Source of the DNA: Leptotrichiaceae bacterium
GTDB lineage: Bacteria > Fusobacteriota > Fusobacteriia > Fusobacteriales > Leptotrichiaceae
DNA length: 64,000 nt
NCBI GenBank assembly: GCA_018060185.1
Contig: JAGOWQ010000006.1
Coordinates: 16,816-80,815 of the forward strand
Direction of reading: 5' to 3'
Shown here: positions 63,101 to 64,000 of the stretch, piece by piece
How the letters are laid out: every line of letters begins with the position of its first letter
How positions within the stretch are numbered: the stretch's first letter is position 1
Made by a program: the position numbers and the translations under genes
Notes under the pieces: model-generated
Databases searched by the model: none
Told to the model about the DNA's origin: nothing
The model's input: the letters and a program-made list of their open reading frames with translations, nothing else

Positions 63101-64000
63101 TTAAATACTAATTTTATTTTTCTCGAATTTTTTTCTTTCATTTTCATTTAAATATTTTTTTCTTAATCTTATATTATTTGGAGTAATTTCTACTAATTCA
63201 TCATTCTCAATATATTCTAATGCAAGCTCCAGAGTAAATTCCTTTGGAGGAGCTAATTTTAATGCATCATCACTACCTGCAGCTCTCATATTTGTAAGTT
63301 TTTTCCCTTTACAAACATTTACTATAAGATCATTTTCCCTAGAATGTTCTCCTATTATCATACCCTCATATACTTCTACTCCAGGTCCTATGAATAATAT
63401 TCCTCTTGGTTGTAGGTTATTCAGTGAATATCCTAAACTTATTCCTCCTTCCATAGCAATAAGAACTCCTCTTCTTCTACTAGTAACTTCTCCTTTGTAT
63501 GGTTCATATTCATAAAATGAATGATTCAATATCCCAGTTCCTCTAGTTTCTGTTAAAAATTCGTTTCTAAATCCAATAAGACCTCTTGAAGGAACTTTAA
63601 ATTCAAGTCTTGTGTATCCGTCGCTTCCTTGAATCATATTTAACATTTCACCTTTTCTAAGTCCTATTTTTTCTATAACTACTCCTACAAACTCATCTGC
63701 AACGTCAATTATAGCAAGCTCGATTGGTTCAAGTTTTTTACCATTTTCTTCTTTGAATATTACTTCAGGCTTTGATACTGCTACTTCATATCCTTCTCTT
63801 CTCATGTTTTCAAGTAATATTGATAATTGTAATTCTCCTCTTCCCTTTACTATAAATGCATCAGGAGATTCTGTCATTTCTAATCTCATACTTACATTAT
63901 GATTTACTTCTTTTGTTAATCTTTCCAATATATTTCTTGACGTTACAAATTTACCATCTTTTCCAGCAAAAGGGGAATCATTTACAATAAATGTCATAGC
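63101..64000 (-). CDS. typA: GTP-binding protein TypA/BipA (partial, N-terminus outside window)
   Basis: Ribosome-associated GTPase; this is its C-terminal half. Visible motifs: FIVNDSPFAGKDGKFVTSR, DAFIVKGRGELQLSILLENMRREGYE (domain V) and GLIGFRNEFLTETRGTGI, VCKGKKLTNMRAAGSDDALKLAPP. The GTPase domain lies beyond the right edge. Internal Met at 63997 is not the start, since the frame continues to base 64000. Confidence 0.95.
   Translation of the reverse strand, partial: AMTFIVNDSPFAGKDGKFVTSRNILERLTKEVNHNVSMRLEMTESPDAFIVKGRGELQLSILLENMRREGYEVAVSKPEVIFKEENGKKLEPIELAIIDVADEFVGVVIEKIGLRKGEMLNMIQGSDGYTRLEFKVPSRGLIGFRNEFLTETRGTGILNHSFYEYEPYKGEVTSRRRGVLIAMEGGISLGYSLNNLQPRGILFIGPGVEVYEGMIIGEHSRENDLIVNVCKGKKLTNMRAAGSDDALKLAPPKEFTLELALEYIENDELVEITPNNIRLRKKYLNENERKKFEKNKISI

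Overview
The window is very AT-rich DNA (my estimate is about a quarter G+C), densely packed and almost entirely coded on the minus strand. Protein signatures (fusobacterial-type lipoproteins and outer-membrane barrel, DisA/RadA, a PyrK/PyrD pair, MetNIQ, HtpX, typA) point to an anaerobic diderm of the phylum Fusobacteriota, perhaps a Leptotrichiaceae relative. This placement is an inference from gene content and composition. No rRNA, tRNA, CRISPR array, insertion sequence or prophage was seen.

Layout. 1-7.0 kb: a pyrimidine operon, pyrB-pyrI-pyrK-pyrD-pyrF-pyrC-pyrE, followed by a cysteine desulfurase-like gene cut by the left edge. Its leader looks like a UTP-type attenuator. 7.1-10.9 kb: cupin, inositol-phosphatase-like protein, zinc-ribbon protein, small lipoprotein and an L,D-transpeptidase. 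10.9-17 kb: a seven-gene amino-acid ABC operon (polar amino-acid type plus MetNI with two MetQ) behind a consensus promoter, a leader peptide and a structured RNA with a terminator. 17-20.5 kb: a large stand-alone SF1 helicase. 20.6-29.3 kb: a ten- or eleven-gene run (DUF896, gph, asparaginase, truA-KH, HD protein, rluD-type synthase, rnhB, yraN, zinc ribbon, comF) ending in a GH13-like protein that appears to lack its catalytic residues. 29.6-40.2 kb: housekeeping genes (carbonic-anhydrase-like protein, purine permease, CNNM/CorC protein, glucokinase, trpS, NADH oxidase, dusA, two M48 proteases). 40.3-42.6 kb: a second polar amino-acid ABC operon. 42.8-52.6 kb: DUF1385, disA, radA, coaD, rnc, then the fatty-acid genes fabF, acpP, fabD, fabH and rpmF.

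The most interesting part is 52.8-62.8 kb. It is a complete-looking, divergent Pel-type exopolysaccharide operon in a diderm: pelD-like (membrane plus GAF, no GGDEF), DUF2194 deacetylase, pelE-like, pelF, pelG, an outer-membrane barrel and a GH114-type glycosidase lipoprotein. It lacks recognisable PelB TPR and PelC genes. PelG carries a C-terminal extension of about 400 residues: a second signal-like hydrophobic segment, then about twenty 18-residue units arranged in exact 100-residue superrepeats. I propose that this extension plus the small barrel replaces the periplasmic conduit normally supplied by PelB/PelC. The operon has its own promoter overlapped by a perfect inverted repeat (a candidate operator), and an eight-copy TTTATA hexanucleotide tract lies farther upstream.

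The right edge cuts typA/bipA.
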